This document shows, piece after piece, positions 33,253-55,237 of a DNA stretch of 64,000 bases. The notes beneath the pieces are model-generated. The model was not told where the DNA came from. It ran no database searches and was given only the letters and a program-made list of their open reading frames with translations. The position numbers and the translations under genes were made by a program. The DNA is from Phosphoribacter sp037045045 (GTDB lineage: Bacteria > Actinomycetota > Actinomycetes > Actinomycetales > Dermatophilaceae). Where the stretch lies: contig JBAOHL010000007.1 in the NCBI GenBank assembly GCA_037045045.1, positions 186,001 to 250,000 on the forward strand, read 5' to 3'. The first letter of the stretch is position 1. Each line of letters begins with the position of its first letter.

Positions 33253-34005
33253 ATGGCCACCGCCGCGAAGACGGCCGCCATCGCCGAGTTGGCCGAGCAC
33301 TTTCGCCGCTCCGGCGCGGTGGTGCTCACCGAGTACCGCGGGTTGAGCGTCAAGGCGCTGACCGAGTTGCGCAACTCGATTCGAGAGCACGCCACGTACG
33401 CCGTGGTGAAGAACACCCTGACCGAACTCGCCGCCAAGGAGGCTGGGGTCACCGCCTTCGACGGGCAGCTCGTCGGCCCCACGGCCCTCGCGTTCGTCAC
33501 CGGCGACCCCGTCGAGACCGCGAAGGGGCTGCGCGACTTTGCCAAGGCCCACCCGCTGCTCGTCATCAAGAGCGGTGTGTTGGACGGCAAGGCGCTCAGC
33601 GCCGCCGACATCGCGACGCTCGCCGACCTGGAGTCGCGCGAGGTGCTGCTCGCCAAGCTCGCCGGGGCGATGAATGCCTCGCTGACCAAGGCCGTCTACC
33701 TCTTTGCGGCCCCGCTCTCGCAAGCGGCCCGGCTCGTCGACGCCCTCCGGGCCAAGGTCGAGGCCGAGGGACCGGGGGCGCCCGCCGATGCGGCGGCGCA
33801 GGACTCGGTTCCCGAGGATTCGGGCGCCGAGGACGCCGCACCGCAGGACGCCGCACCGCAGGACGCCGCACCGCAGGACGCCGCGCCGCAGGACTCGGCC
33901 CCTGGGGACGGTGCCCTCGAGCCCGGCCCCGAGGGCACGACCCTCACGCAGGACACCACGATCGACACGCCCACCGACGTCGCCACGGGTGGCGACAACG
34001 GCTGA
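33253..34005 (+). CDS. rplJ: 50S ribosomal protein L10 with long acidic tail
   Basis: 250 residues from the ATG at 33253 (GAAGGAGG upstream), against about 175 for typical L10. The globular rRNA-binding part (AVVLTEYRGLSVKALTELRN; VVKNTLTELAAKEAG; FAKAHPLLVIKSGVLDGK) and the helix binding L7/L12 dimers (LSQAARLVDALRAK) are normal. After about residue 175 comes a 75-residue acidic Ala/Pro/Asp/Thr tail with AAPQD pentapeptide repeats. Anchors the L12 stalk. The tail is probably disordered and its role is unknown. Confidence 0.96.
   Translation: MATAAKTAAIAELAEHFRRSGAVVLTEYRGLSVKALTELRNSIREHATYAVVKNTLTELAAKEAGVTAFDGQLVGPTALAFVTGDPVETAKGLRDFAKAHPLLVIKSGVLDGKALSAADIATLADLESREVLLAKLAGAMNASLTKAVYLFAAPLSQAARLVDALRAKVEAEGPGAPADAAAQDSVPEDSGAEDAAPQDAAPQDAAPQDAAPQDSAPGDGALEPGPEGTTLTQDTTIDTPTDVATGGDNG
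33832..33891 (+). repeat. 15-bp tandem repeat in the L10 tail
   Basis: Four units of GACGCCGCACCGCAG (the fourth with one change) encode repeated DAAPQ. In-frame copy change possible. Confidence 0.9.
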
Positions 34006-34071
34006 GCCCGCACGGGCCCGGCCGCCACACCGAACCGCCACTCACGGCACACACAGGAAGGAACGCCCACC

Positions 34072-34464
34072 ATGGCGAAGCTCAGCACCGACGAGCTCCT
34101 TGAGGCCTTCAAGGAGATGACCCTGATCGAGCTCTCCGAGTTCGTCAAGCAGTTCGAGGAGACCTTCGGGGTCACCGCCGCAGCGCCCGTCGCGGTCGCC
34201 GCGGCTGGCGGCGCCGGTGGCGGCGCCGCCGAGGCCCCGGCCGAGGAGGAGAAGGACGAGTTCGACGTCGTCCTCGAAGCGGCCGGCGAGAAGAAAATCC
34301 AGGTCATCAAGGAGGTCCGCGCGCTCACCAGCCTCGGCCTCAAGGAGGCCAAGGACCTCGTCGACGCGGCCCCCAAGCCCGTCCTCGAGAAGGTCGACAA
34401 GGCGGCCGCCGAGAAGGCCAAGGAGCAGCTGGAGAGCGCCGGAGCCACCGTCACGCTCAAGTGA
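34072..34464 (+). CDS. rplL: 50S ribosomal protein L7/L12
   Basis: 130 residues, ATG with AGGAAGGA upstream. N-terminal dimerisation helices, Ala/Gly hinge (AAAPVAVAAAGGAGGGAAEA) and the factor-binding C-terminal domain (GEKKIQVIKEVRALTSLGLK, EAKDLVDAAPKPV). Recruits translational GTPases. Confidence 0.98.
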   Translation: MAKLSTDELLEAFKEMTLIELSEFVKQFEETFGVTAAAPVAVAAAGGAGGGAAEAPAEEEKDEFDVVLEAAGEKKIQVIKEVRALTSLGLKEAKDLVDAAPKPVLEKVDKAAAEKAKEQLESAGATVTLK

Positions 34465-34470
34465 GGCCGT

Positions 34471-34547
34471 CCCGGTATGCCGCCATCGCGGCATCCGGGG
34501 CCCACGAACCCGGCCCGCCGCCCACCCTCGCGGCCGGCCGGGTTCGT
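34471..34547 (+). terminator. double hairpin after rplL
   Basis: First hairpin: CCCGGTATGCCGC (34471-34483) against GCGGCATCCGGG (34488-34499), one bulged base because the right copy of the dispersed word has lost a base. Second: ACGAACCCGGCC (34504-34515) against GGCCGGGTTCGT (34536-34547), perfect 12-bp arms over a 20-nt loop. Together a likely end for the rplJL transcript before the rpoB promoter. Confidence 0.7.
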
Positions 34548-34730
34548 CATGTCCGGGGCCCGTCGCGGCGTCTCGTCGGGCCGCTCGATCGACCCGAGAC
34601 GGGCACGTGGCCTGATCGACACGCGGAGCAGACCCGGCATATCTTGACGATCGGTGCCCGAGGCGTCATCCTCGGTGTGTCGAGTTCGGTGCCCAAGGCG
34701 TCCGCTGGGTTTTCTCGCACGCCGCGGGAC

Positions 34731-34769
34731 TTGACTCGATTGGACAGTCATGCCCAGATAGCGTATTCT
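34731..34769 (+). promoter_or_regulatory. rpoBC promoter region
   Basis: The 370-bp gap 34548-34917 has no gene and becomes relatively AT-rich at 34700-34800. Best promoter: -35 TTGGAC (34740-34745), 18-bp spacer, -10 TATTCT (34764-34769). A nearby TTGACT (34731-34736) could serve a second start. The leader to rpoB would be about 140 nt. Confidence 0.55.
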
Positions 34770-34917
34770 CGCACTTTGCGCTGCCCACTATCTTCACTCC
34801 CGATCCTCGCCTGAGCGCTCCGTGCTGACACACCGCCGTGACTGCCGCAGTGACTCGGGATGCCCGTGGTGAGCGGCGCGACGACGACACTCGGCACGTC
34901 ATGTGGAAGGACACCCG

Positions 34918-38403
<3,486 letters not shown>

Positions 38404-38412
38404 CGACAGTGC

Positions 38413-38460
38413 GGTATGCCGCCGCGGGACGGGCGCCCGACGCCACCCGTGCGGCATACC
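38413..38460 (+). repeat. inverted GGTATGCC pair between rpoB and rpoC
   Basis: GGTATGCCGC (38413-38422) and GCGGCATACC (38451-38460) are perfect 10-bp arms about 28 nt apart, with a smaller CGGGCGCCCG palindrome inside. It sits in the 101-bp gap of two obligately coexpressed genes, so it is unlikely to be a strong terminator. Confidence 0.75.
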
Positions 38461-38504
38461 CCCGAACGAACCGACGAACTGCGTGAGAGAGAAGGACGCA
38501 CGAC

Positions 38505-42425
<3,921 letters not shown>

Positions 42426-42763
42426 CCCGTCGCCGCGTCGCGAGGCCGTTGTCCGGGAAGCCGGCAGCGGCCTCGTAGGCGTTCGGCCCGGCAGTGGTTG
42501 TGGACGGTGTGCCGCGTGATGCGGCGGTATGCCGGGCGTCGGCGACGTGGGCGGCATCCCTGAGTGGGTGGTCAGCGCGGCATACCGTGCTGGATGCGCC
42601 GCATCTGCTCGCCGGCGGCCGACGGTTTCCGCACCGGGGAACGCGCACGGTCCCACGATGTGGACCCAGCGGGCGGGCTGGTCGCGAGGGCGCGCAGATG
42701 GTGGAATGGTTGCCGACTGAGTCAGGTGCACTGACGCGCCACCCCCCTGTGGAAGGACCCTCA
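42426..42763 (+). other. 338-bp intergenic region between rpoC and ppdK
   Basis: No gene supported. Holds GGTATGCC (42526-42533) and an inverted copy GGCATACC (42579-42586), 45 nt apart, plus a third degenerate copy GGCATCCC at 42553. A ppdK promoter should lie here but no clear -35/-10 pair is visible; GGAAGGAC directly precedes ppdK. Confidence 0.6.
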
Positions 42764-45463
<2,700 letters not shown>

Positions 45464-45477
45464 TCCCAGCGGTTCGA

Positions 45478-45521
45478 CGACGGGGTATGCCGGCGGCTCG
45501 TCCGCGCGGCATACCCCGTCG
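45478..45521 (+). terminator. strong hairpin after ppdK using an inverted GGTATGCC pair
   Basis: CGACGGGGTATGCCG (45478-45492) and CGGCATACCCCGTCG (45507-45521) are perfect 15-bp arms; inside, GCGG and CCGC extend the stem past a one-base bulge. It starts 15 bp after the ppdK stop, and no U-tract follows. Confidence 0.85.
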
Positions 45522-45572
45522 GTCGTCCGGCCGCGTCGCGGCGGGCCGGCGATGGCTCGCTAGGCTGATCTC

Positions 45573-46067
45573 GTGACCATCGAGCCCGCCGCGGACATCG
45601 TCGTCGTCCTCACCGAGGTTGCCCTCACCGGGCCGGACGTCGACCGGATGCTCGGGCTGCACGCCGACGAGCAGATGGTGTACCACGTCATCGTGCCGTG
45701 CGACACCGAGCGCCACGTCGTCGTCGACCTGCTCGACCACCTGATGCTGCTCGACCTCGAGGCCATGGCCCGGGATCTGCGCCGCCGGGACCGTTCGGTC
45801 GAGCGGGCTCAGGCCGACGAGGCGTTGCGCGAGTCGCTCGCCGCGATCGCCGGGAAGGGCCGCGACGCCACCGGCATCGTCACCGAGGAGGAACCGCTGG
45901 CGATCCTGCGCGCCGAGGTCGAGGCGCTCTCGCCCCGCGAGGTCGTCGTCGTCACCGAGCCGCATGCCGTCGAGGACACCTTCCACACCGACTGGGCCTC
46001 CCGCGCGCGCGACCTCGTCGGCATCCCCATCCTGCACATGTACGCCGGCGACTGGCGGCTGGGCTGA
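45573..46067 (+). CDS. conserved actinobacterial protein, USP-like
   Basis: 164 residues from the GTG at 45573. Alternating strands and helices: ADIVVVLTEVALTGPDVDRM, then VYHVIVPCDTERHVVVDLLD, a charged helical middle, and REVVVVTEPHAVEDTFHTDW ending in GIPILHMYAGDWRLG. The pattern resembles universal-stress-like nucleotide-binding folds (central parallel strands; VVVTEPH), but no ATP-binding Gly motif is visible. Cytoplasmic. Function unknown. It is convergent with the repeat-protein gene, 20 bp apart. Confidence 0.7.
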   Translation: MTIEPAADIVVVLTEVALTGPDVDRMLGLHADEQMVYHVIVPCDTERHVVVDLLDHLMLLDLEAMARDLRRRDRSVERAQADEALRESLAAIAGKGRDATGIVTEEEPLAILRAEVEALSPREVVVVTEPHAVEDTFHTDWASRARDLVGIPILHMYAGDWRLG

Positions 46068-46087
46068 CGATCGGGTCCCCGCCCGAC

Positions 46088-48973
46088 TCACTCGTCGACG
46101 TTTTTGGTGGCCTTGCCCTGCGGGTTCTCGAAGTCCGCGGAGGCCGTGCGCTTCGGCTTCGGCGGTGGGGTGCGGGCGAACCCGCGCAGATAGCCGCTCC
46201 ACGTCTGCTGGGGGAGGATCTGGCCCCCCCTGACGTCGCTCTCGCCGTCGCGGTAGTCCTGCCAGCCGACGGCGAAGGCCCGGCTGGCCGGATCGTTAGG
46301 TTGCCCGTTCTCGGCGCGGTCGGCGCCGGTCGCGTAGGCGGTGAAGGCGGCCGCCTGCACCCGACCGGCCGGTGCGTCCCCGTCGAGGTTCGCGATCGAC
46401 GCGCGGGCGTGGTCGAGTCCGGTGTCGTATGCCGTGCAGGCGGCGATCGTCGCGAGCGGCCCGTGTGGGGGCACGGCGTTGCCGGCCGCGTGGGCCTCAC
46501 CGCGCCACCAGTCGTCCGCGCCCTCGGCGCCGCCGCTGGTCGTCATGCCTGGGGTGGCCGGGACCTGAGCAATGGCGTGGCGCACCCCGTCGTGGTAGTC
46601 GGAGTACCCGGCGGCTTCGACGGCGCTGGTCCCGGCATACGGGGTGCTCGGCGCTACGGCCCGGCCCTGGTCGACCCCGCTCCAGTACTCCGCGGCAGTC
46701 TGCGTCCGAGCCGCCGAACCCGGGTCCGGTGCGACCCCTCGGGCATGGCCCCTGGCGTGGACGACTCCCTCGAGGGCGTCGGCGTGACCCCGCGCCGCGG
46801 CCGGGCTGGTCGGCGGCGCCGACGCGAGGTCGCCCCGGGCGGCGGCGGCCCCGGCAAGGTAGTTGCCGTGACCGGCGGCGGCCAGCGTCTCGGCGGCGCC
46901 CCCGAACGGCGCGGCCTGTCCGGCCCGGGCCAGGCTCATCCCGCCGGCGTGGGCGAACCCGGCGCGGAACCCCCCGTCGGTGCGGACCGGTGGCGGGCCG
47001 CCGGAGTCCGCCCCGGCGAGCATCCCCGCCGCGCATGCCTGCCACGCGAGGGCAGATGCCGGCCGGGTCGCATCCGAGGGCGAGCCGGTCAGACACGCCT
47101 CGACCCCGGCCTTGTAATCGGCGAAGCCGGCTCCGGCGGCGCCGTTCGGGGCGGCCCCGGTCAGGCTCGCGAGGTCGGTGTGTGCGAGGGTGACGCCCTC
47201 GCGGTAGTCGGCGAAACCCGCGGCCTCGGCGGAACTCGGCCCGGCGTAGGGCGTCTTGGCATCCGCCGCCCGGGCAAGGTCGGCCCCCTGCCAGTACTCC
47301 ACCCATGACCCCGTCCTGGCGACCGGTGTGGCGTCCGGCGGGGTCTCCCGCGGCTGGGCCCGACCATGAGCCACCCCGTCGGCGAAATCAGTGTGGCCCT
47401 TGAGTTTGCCCAGCTCCAGCGGCGGCGCCCCGGCCAGATCTGCCCGGGCTGCGGTGACCCCTTGCCAGTAGTGGGTGTGGCCCTCGGTCTTCGCGAGGCT
47501 GCCCACCGGCAGGGTCGCCGCGGCGTTGTCGGCGGCGAAGGTCACGCCCTTCCAGTAGTCGCCGTGCCCTTCGACGTGGCTCAGATCCGGCGGCGGCGCC
47601 GTTTCGAGGTTGGTGTGCGCGTACGTGACGCCCTTCCAGAAGCCGGCATGGCCCTCGATGTGGGCGCGGTTGCCGACGGGGGGTGTGGCCTCGTTCTGGG
47701 TGCGCCCGAGGATCACCCCGGCCCAGAACTCCGCGTGGCCGTCGACCGTGGCCTGCGGCGGGGCGACCGGGGGAGTCGTCAGGGGGTCCTTGCGGCCGGC
47801 CTTGATGCCGTTGTCGAAGTCGTCATAGCCCAGGGTGTAGCCGCGCCCGTACCGGGTGCCTCGGGGACCGGCCCTCGACTCGGTCACCCCGTCGTTGTAG
47901 TGCGTCTGGCCGCCCTGGAACGCGGGGTTGGTCGACACCGCCCCGGTCCCGTTGCGGGCGTCGTCGATCCCCAGCCACCGTTGGGGCATCACGTGGGCTC
48001 GGGTGGCCGAGGGCGGGTTGCCGCCGCCGGGGGGCAGCCTGCCCGCCCGAGCCCCGCTCTGGACGCCCTTCATCGACGTGAGGTGACCCCAGGTCACCTT
48101 GGTGTAGCCCGCGTATTCGTCGGCGCGCTTGCCGGGGGCGAGGAAGGTCATCGGGCTGGGGATGCTGAGGAAGAGGTTCCCGGAGATGCCGCCCGGCTTG
48201 ACCGGCGGGGCGGCGTTCGTCGCCAGGGGGCCCTGGTCGAGCTCGACCCACGAGGCGGCCAGCGAGCTCGCGTAACGGAAGGTCGCATCGGTGGTCGCGA
48301 TCCCGGCGGAGGTGGCGAGGTTGGCTTGGCCGCCCAGTCGCCTGCGCAGGCGATCGGCGTTGTCCGTGGCGTATCCGATCGACACCTGATAGCGGAACCA
48401 CGAGGTGTTCGCGGCAGCTTTCACGGACTGTTCGATGGCCTTGTTGTGGTCGGAGTTCGTCGGCTTCTGCGGGAAGGCGGTGAGGTTCTGTGCGGCGTTG
48501 GCGTTCGCGGGGTCGCCCGGTCCGCCGAGGTTGTCGTTGAGCAGGTGGCCCTGGCAGTAGAACGCCTGCTCGGTCGCGGCGCTGAACAGCGCGGTGTAGT
48601 CGTACGGACGGAAGCCGGTCAGCGCCCTGGGACCTGACCCGTAGGTGTACTTCGGTCCGACGATGGCGTCGACCGAGGTCCCCTGTCCGGTCGCGTCGAC
48701 CGGGGCCCAGGTGGCCCCGTTGACGAGCACTCGTTGGATCGGGGGCAGGGCGGCGACCCCCGACCCACCTGCTTGGACCGCGACGGGGCCCCGCTGGGCC
48801 TGTCGCTGGAGTTCGAGCGCCTGCGCGAAGGCCCGGTTACCGACGGCGCTCTGGAGCCGGACGACCTCCGCAGTGGGGTCCGTCGACCTCTGCTGGCCGG
48901 GTAGCGGGCGTCGACGGGATGCCGTCTGAGGGACCGACGCACGGTGACCACGGTGACCGGGAGAGGTCGTCAC
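46088..48973 (-). CDS. large repeat protein with nuclease-like N-terminal domain (toxin/effector candidate)
   Basis: 961 residues from the GTG at 48973 (reads MTTSPGHRGHRAS). No signal peptide. Residues 38-53 (VVRLQSAVGNRAFAQA) resemble the LQ..GN.a... motif at the head of many proteins linked to extracellular contractile injection systems. Residues 135-190 (YCQGHLLNDNLGGPGD, NLTAFPQKPTNSDHN, KAIEQSV) resemble a DNA/RNA non-specific endonuclease-like toxin domain. Residues 350-950 form about 18-20 repeats of 26-34 residues, consensus GhxdYwxGvxxArxxxxxxPP, for example GHAGFWKGVTYAHTNLETAP and GHGDYWKGVTFAADNAAATL. Neighbours give no secretion machinery. Function unknown; effector cargo or repeat-scaffold toxin is inference. 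An ATG at 49357 would overlap rpsL, so the GTG is preferred. Confidence 0.7.
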   Translation of the reverse strand: MTTSPGHRGHRASVPQTASRRRPLPGQQRSTDPTAEVVRLQSAVGNRAFAQALELQRQAQRGPVAVQAGGSGVAALPPIQRVLVNGATWAPVDATGQGTSVDAIVGPKYTYGSGPRALTGFRPYDYTALFSAATEQAFYCQGHLLNDNLGGPGDPANANAAQNLTAFPQKPTNSDHNKAIEQSVKAAANTSWFRYQVSIGYATDNADRLRRRLGGQANLATSAGIATTDATFRYASSLAASWVELDQGPLATNAAPPVKPGGISGNLFLSIPSPMTFLAPGKRADEYAGYTKVTWGHLTSMKGVQSGARAGRLPPGGGNPPSATRAHVMPQRWLGIDDARNGTGAVSTNPAFQGGQTHYNDGVTESRAGPRGTRYGRGYTLGYDDFDNGIKAGRKDPLTTPPVAPPQATVDGHAEFWAGVILGRTQNEATPPVGNRAHIEGHAGFWKGVTYAHTNLETAPPPDLSHVEGHGDYWKGVTFAADNAAATLPVGSLAKTEGHTHYWQGVTAARADLAGAPPLELGKLKGHTDFADGVAHGRAQPRETPPDATPVARTGSWVEYWQGADLARAADAKTPYAGPSSAEAAGFADYREGVTLAHTDLASLTGAAPNGAAGAGFADYKAGVEACLTGSPSDATRPASALAWQACAAGMLAGADSGGPPPVRTDGGFRAGFAHAGGMSLARAGQAAPFGGAAETLAAAGHGNYLAGAAAARGDLASAPPTSPAAARGHADALEGVVHARGHARGVAPDPGSAARTQTAAEYWSGVDQGRAVAPSTPYAGTSAVEAAGYSDYHDGVRHAIAQVPATPGMTTSGGAEGADDWWRGEAHAAGNAVPPHGPLATIAACTAYDTGLDHARASIANLDGDAPAGRVQAAAFTAYATGADRAENGQPNDPASRAFAVGWQDYRDGESDVRGGQILPQQTWSGYLRGFARTPPPKPKRTASADFENPQGKATKNVDE

Positions 48974-49085
48974 CCCACCCAGCTTGGTCCCTCGGCGCCT
49001 GCTGTGCAGTGGTCGCACGGGCAAGGCGGCCTGCCCCTTCGGGCATCCCCGACGTCGGCGCCCTGGCAGCCGGGATCCCGGTGAT

Positions 49086-49114
49086 TTGGCCGGCCCCGGC
49101 GGCGCCGGTATCCT
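49086..49114 (+). promoter_or_regulatory. rpsL (str operon) promoter
   Basis: The 377-bp divergent gap 48974-49350 has no gene. -35 TTGGCC (49086-49091), 17-bp spacer, -10 TATCCT (49109-49114) facing rpsL; it implies a leader of about 230 nt. A promoter for the repeat protein on the other strand must also be here but is not evident. Confidence 0.5.
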
Positions 49115-49350
49115 GGTGAGCCGTGCCTGGGCTCGCCTGGGCTCGTGAGCATGCTCGCCCACCAGCGCGCCGGCTCGACCTACTCCCGCCGGGCAGCGCG
49201 ATGCGGTGAGGCGCAATGCGCCGACACCGGACCGCGACGTGCAGGGGGGAGCACCCGGTCCGACATCACCCGTTCGCGGGCGTCGGTCCGGAACAACCAA
49301 GGAGTCCGCGCTCGACGCGGACGGACCATTCGCCATACGACGGAGAGACA

Positions 49351-49725
49351 GTGCCAACGATCAACCAGCTGGTGCGCAAGGGCCGCCAGGACAAGGTCGG
49401 TAAGACGAAGACGCCGGCGCTCAAGGGTTCACCCCAGCGCCGCGGCGTGTGCACCCGGGTGTACACGACGACCCCGAAGAAGCCGAACTCGGCGCTGCGC
49501 AAGGTCGCGCGCGTCAAGCTGACCAGCCAGATCGAAGTCACCGCCTACATCCCCGGTGTCGGCCACAACCTCCAGGAGCACTCCATCGTGCTCGTGCGCG
49601 GCGGCCGGGTGAAGGACCTGCCCGGCGTGCGGTACAAGATCATCCGCGGGTCGTTGGACACCCAAGGTGTGAAGAACCGCAAGCAGGCCCGCTCTCGCTA
49701 CGGCGCGAAGATGGAGAAGAAGTAA
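49351..49725 (+). CDS. rpsL: 30S ribosomal protein S12
   Basis: 124 residues from the GTG at 49351 with GGAGAG upstream. TTPKKPNSALRKVARVKLT contains the Lys that mutates to streptomycin resistance (wild type here), and VGHNLQEHSIVLVRGGRVKD the second site. First gene of the str operon; the stop overlaps rpsG by one base (TAATG). Confidence 0.98.
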   Translation: MPTINQLVRKGRQDKVGKTKTPALKGSPQRRGVCTRVYTTTPKKPNSALRKVARVKLTSQIEVTAYIPGVGHNLQEHSIVLVRGGRVKDLPGVRYKIIRGSLDTQGVKNRKQARSRYGAKMEKK

Positions 49726-50195
49726 TGCCTCGCAAGGGACCTGCGCCCAAGCGCGCCCTCGTCGTCGACCCGGTCTACGGCAGCCCGCTGGTCACCCAGC
49801 TGGTCAACAAGATCCTGCTCGACGGCAAGAAGTCGATCGCCGAGACCATCGTCTACGGCGCCCTCGAGGGCGCCCGCCAGAAGACCGGCACCGACCCGGT
49901 TGTCACGCTCAAGCGCGCCCTCGACAACATTCGCCCCGCCCTGGAGGTTAAGTCCCGCCGGGTCGGCGGCGCCACCTACCAGGTGCCCATCGAGGTCAAG
50001 CCCGGTCGTTCGACGACCCTCGCGCTGCGCTGGCTCGTCGGCTACTCCCGCCAGCGGCGCGAGAAGACGATGACCGACCGGCTGATGAACGAGATCCTCG
50101 ACGCGTCCAACGGCCTCGGTGCCGCGGTGAAGCGGCGCGAGGACACCCACAAGATGGCCGAGTCCAACCGGGCCTTCGCGCACTACCGCTGGTAA
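49725..50195 (+). CDS. rpsG: 30S ribosomal protein S7
   Basis: 156 residues, ATG at 49725 overlapping the rpsL stop. Nucleates the 30S head (PRKGPAPKRALVVDPVYGSP; LRWLVGYSRQRREKTMTDRL). Complete and of standard size. Confidence 0.98.
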   Translation: MPRKGPAPKRALVVDPVYGSPLVTQLVNKILLDGKKSIAETIVYGALEGARQKTGTDPVVTLKRALDNIRPALEVKSRRVGGATYQVPIEVKPGRSTTLALRWLVGYSRQRREKTMTDRLMNEILDASNGLGAAVKRREDTHKMAESNRAFAHYRW

Positions 50196-50208
50196 CCACC
50201 TCGGGACC

Positions 50209-50244
50209 GTATGCCGCGCCCGCATTGCGAGCGAGGCGGCATAC
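50209..50244 (+). repeat. inverted GTATGCC pair between rpsG and fusA
   Basis: GTATGCCGC (50209-50217) and GCGGCATAC (50236-50244), 9-bp arms over an 18-nt loop, in the 97-bp gap inside the str operon. Confidence 0.7.
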
Positions 50245-50292
50245 CGCAACCCGGGCCGGCCTGCCCTGACGAACTGAGACGAGACGACTGAC

Positions 50293-52395
<2,103 letters not shown>

Positions 52396-52500
52396 CGCGG
52401 GTAGACTCCCGTAGGCTTGCCACCGATTTCCAACCCGCAAGCGCCACGTCCTGACCCTGGCCGTACGGCGTAACACACGACAGTCACAAGGAGCACACCA

Positions 52501-53694
<1,194 letters not shown>

Positions 53695-53810
53695 CCTGAC
53701 GCCGCACGGCACGTCGCGGGGTCCGGACCTACGGGTTCGGGCCCCGCAGCCGTCGCGGCGAGCGGGTGCGAGGCAGGCCGGTATCGCAGCGTGCGGGCTA
53801 AGGTCTACGG

Positions 53811-55103
53811 GTGACCGCGACGTTCGATCCCGAGGACGAAGTCCACGGCCTGCTCGCCTACCTCGACGCCTCGCCGACTCCGTTCCACGCGGCCGCCGAG
53901 GCTGCCGCCCGGTTGCGCGCGGCGGGGTTCGCGCCGGTCGACCTGGCCGACGAGTTCCCCGAGGGGCCAGGGCGCTACGTCGCCGTCGCCGACGGCGCGC
54001 TGGTGGCCTGGATCGCCCCACCGGACCTGCCGGCATCCGCGCCGATGCGGGTGATCGGGGCGCACACCGACAGCCCGACGTTGCGCGTCAAACCCCGCCC
54101 GGACCACGTCAAGGCCGGCTGGCAGATGCTCGGCGTCGCGCCGTACGGCGGGCTGCTGCTCAATTCGTGGCTCGACCGCGACCTTGGCCTGGCCGGTCGG
54201 GTGGTCGTGCGCGGCGAGCCGGGCGCACCGAGCGTGCGGCTCTTTCACGACCCGGCCCCCACCGTGCGGGTCGCCCAGTTGGCCATCCACCTCGACCGCA
54301 CGGTCAACGACACCGGACTTGTGCTCAACCCCCAGGCGCACCTCGTGCCGCTCTGGGGCCTCGGCGAGGCGTCGGCGAGCTTCCCGGCATACCTCGCCGA
54401 CCTCGTCGGTGTCGACCCCGCCGACGTGCTCGCGTGGGACGCGATGACCTACGACACCCAGCCGGCGGGTCGGATCGGCCGCGAGCGGGACCTCGTGGCC
54501 AGTGGGCGACTCGACAACCTCGTCAGCGCGTATGCCGGTGTGCGCGCCCTCGCGTCGGTGGAGCCAGCCGCGCATCGGGCCATCCTCGTGCTCTTTGACC
54601 ACGAGGAGGTCGGCAGCCAGTCCAGCCGAGGTGCCCAGTCGACGTTGTTGCCCTCGCTCGCCAGGCGGATCGTCCACGCGGCCGGCGGCGACGCCGAGGA
54701 CTACGAACGCGCCGTGGCCGCCTCGGTCGTCGCGTCGGCGGACATGGCCCACGGCGTCCATCCGAACTACGCCGATCGGCACGAGCCGAACCACCCGGTG
54801 GCGCTCAACGCCGGGCCGGTGCTCAAGGTCAACCCCGAGATGCGCTACGCGAGCGACGCCGTCGGGGCGGCCCACCTGCGCCGGGCCGCCGAAGCCGCCC
54901 AGGCACCGTTGCAGACCTTCGTGATGCGCTCGGACCTGGCCTGCGGCAGCACGATCGGCCCGATCACGGCGGCCCGCTTCGGCGCGTGCACCGTCGACGT
55001 CGGCGCACCGATGCTCTCGATGCACAGTGCCCGAGAGCTGTGCGGGGCGCGGGATCTCGCCCCGTATGCCGCGACCCTCGCGGCCTTCATCGACGTCTCC
55101 TGA
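53811..55103 (+). CDS. apeB: M18 family aminopeptidase
   Basis: 430 residues from a GTG at 53811. Dinuclear-zinc aminopeptidase of the aspartyl-aminopeptidase family: metal and catalytic segments GAHTDSPTLRVKPRP, GRLDNLVSAYAG, LFDHEEVGSQSSRGAQS and DVGAPMLSMHSARE. Forms tetrahedral dodecamers in other bacteria; cleaves acidic or neutral N-terminal residues. It lies between tuf and rpsJ, where most actinobacteria have none or few genes. It could digest peptides released by the protease pair downstream, but that link is only positional. Confidence 0.93.
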   Translation: MTATFDPEDEVHGLLAYLDASPTPFHAAAEAAARLRAAGFAPVDLADEFPEGPGRYVAVADGALVAWIAPPDLPASAPMRVIGAHTDSPTLRVKPRPDHVKAGWQMLGVAPYGGLLLNSWLDRDLGLAGRVVVRGEPGAPSVRLFHDPAPTVRVAQLAIHLDRTVNDTGLVLNPQAHLVPLWGLGEASASFPAYLADLVGVDPADVLAWDAMTYDTQPAGRIGRERDLVASGRLDNLVSAYAGVRALASVEPAAHRAILVLFDHEEVGSQSSRGAQSTLLPSLARRIVHAAGGDAEDYERAVAASVVASADMAHGVHPNYADRHEPNHPVALNAGPVLKVNPEMRYASDAVGAAHLRRAAEAAQAPLQTFVMRSDLACGSTIGPITAARFGACTVDVGAPMLSMHSARELCGARDLAPYAATLAAFIDVS

Positions 55104-55237
55104 CCCGGCTCACGGGCCGGTGCCTCGGCCGAGCGCCACCGGCGGATGTATCACGCCCAGGCGCCTCCCGCTCTTTGCAGCGACGGCCACCGGGGACCCA
55201 CCCACCAGCGGGCCGCACCGCCAAGGAGTCTCCCATC

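Noticed and set aside
45698..47308. A long plus-strand open frame over the repeat-protein gene
   Set aside because: It is Gly/Arg/Pro-rich, begins inside the USP-like gene in another frame, and is a shadow of the minus-strand repeats, which form periodic protein motifs.
48973..49357. Longer N-terminus of the repeat protein starting at 49357
   Set aside because: It would overlap rpsL and its promoter and adds an Arg-rich shadow without any ribosome site; the GTG at 48973 heads the first protein-like sequence.
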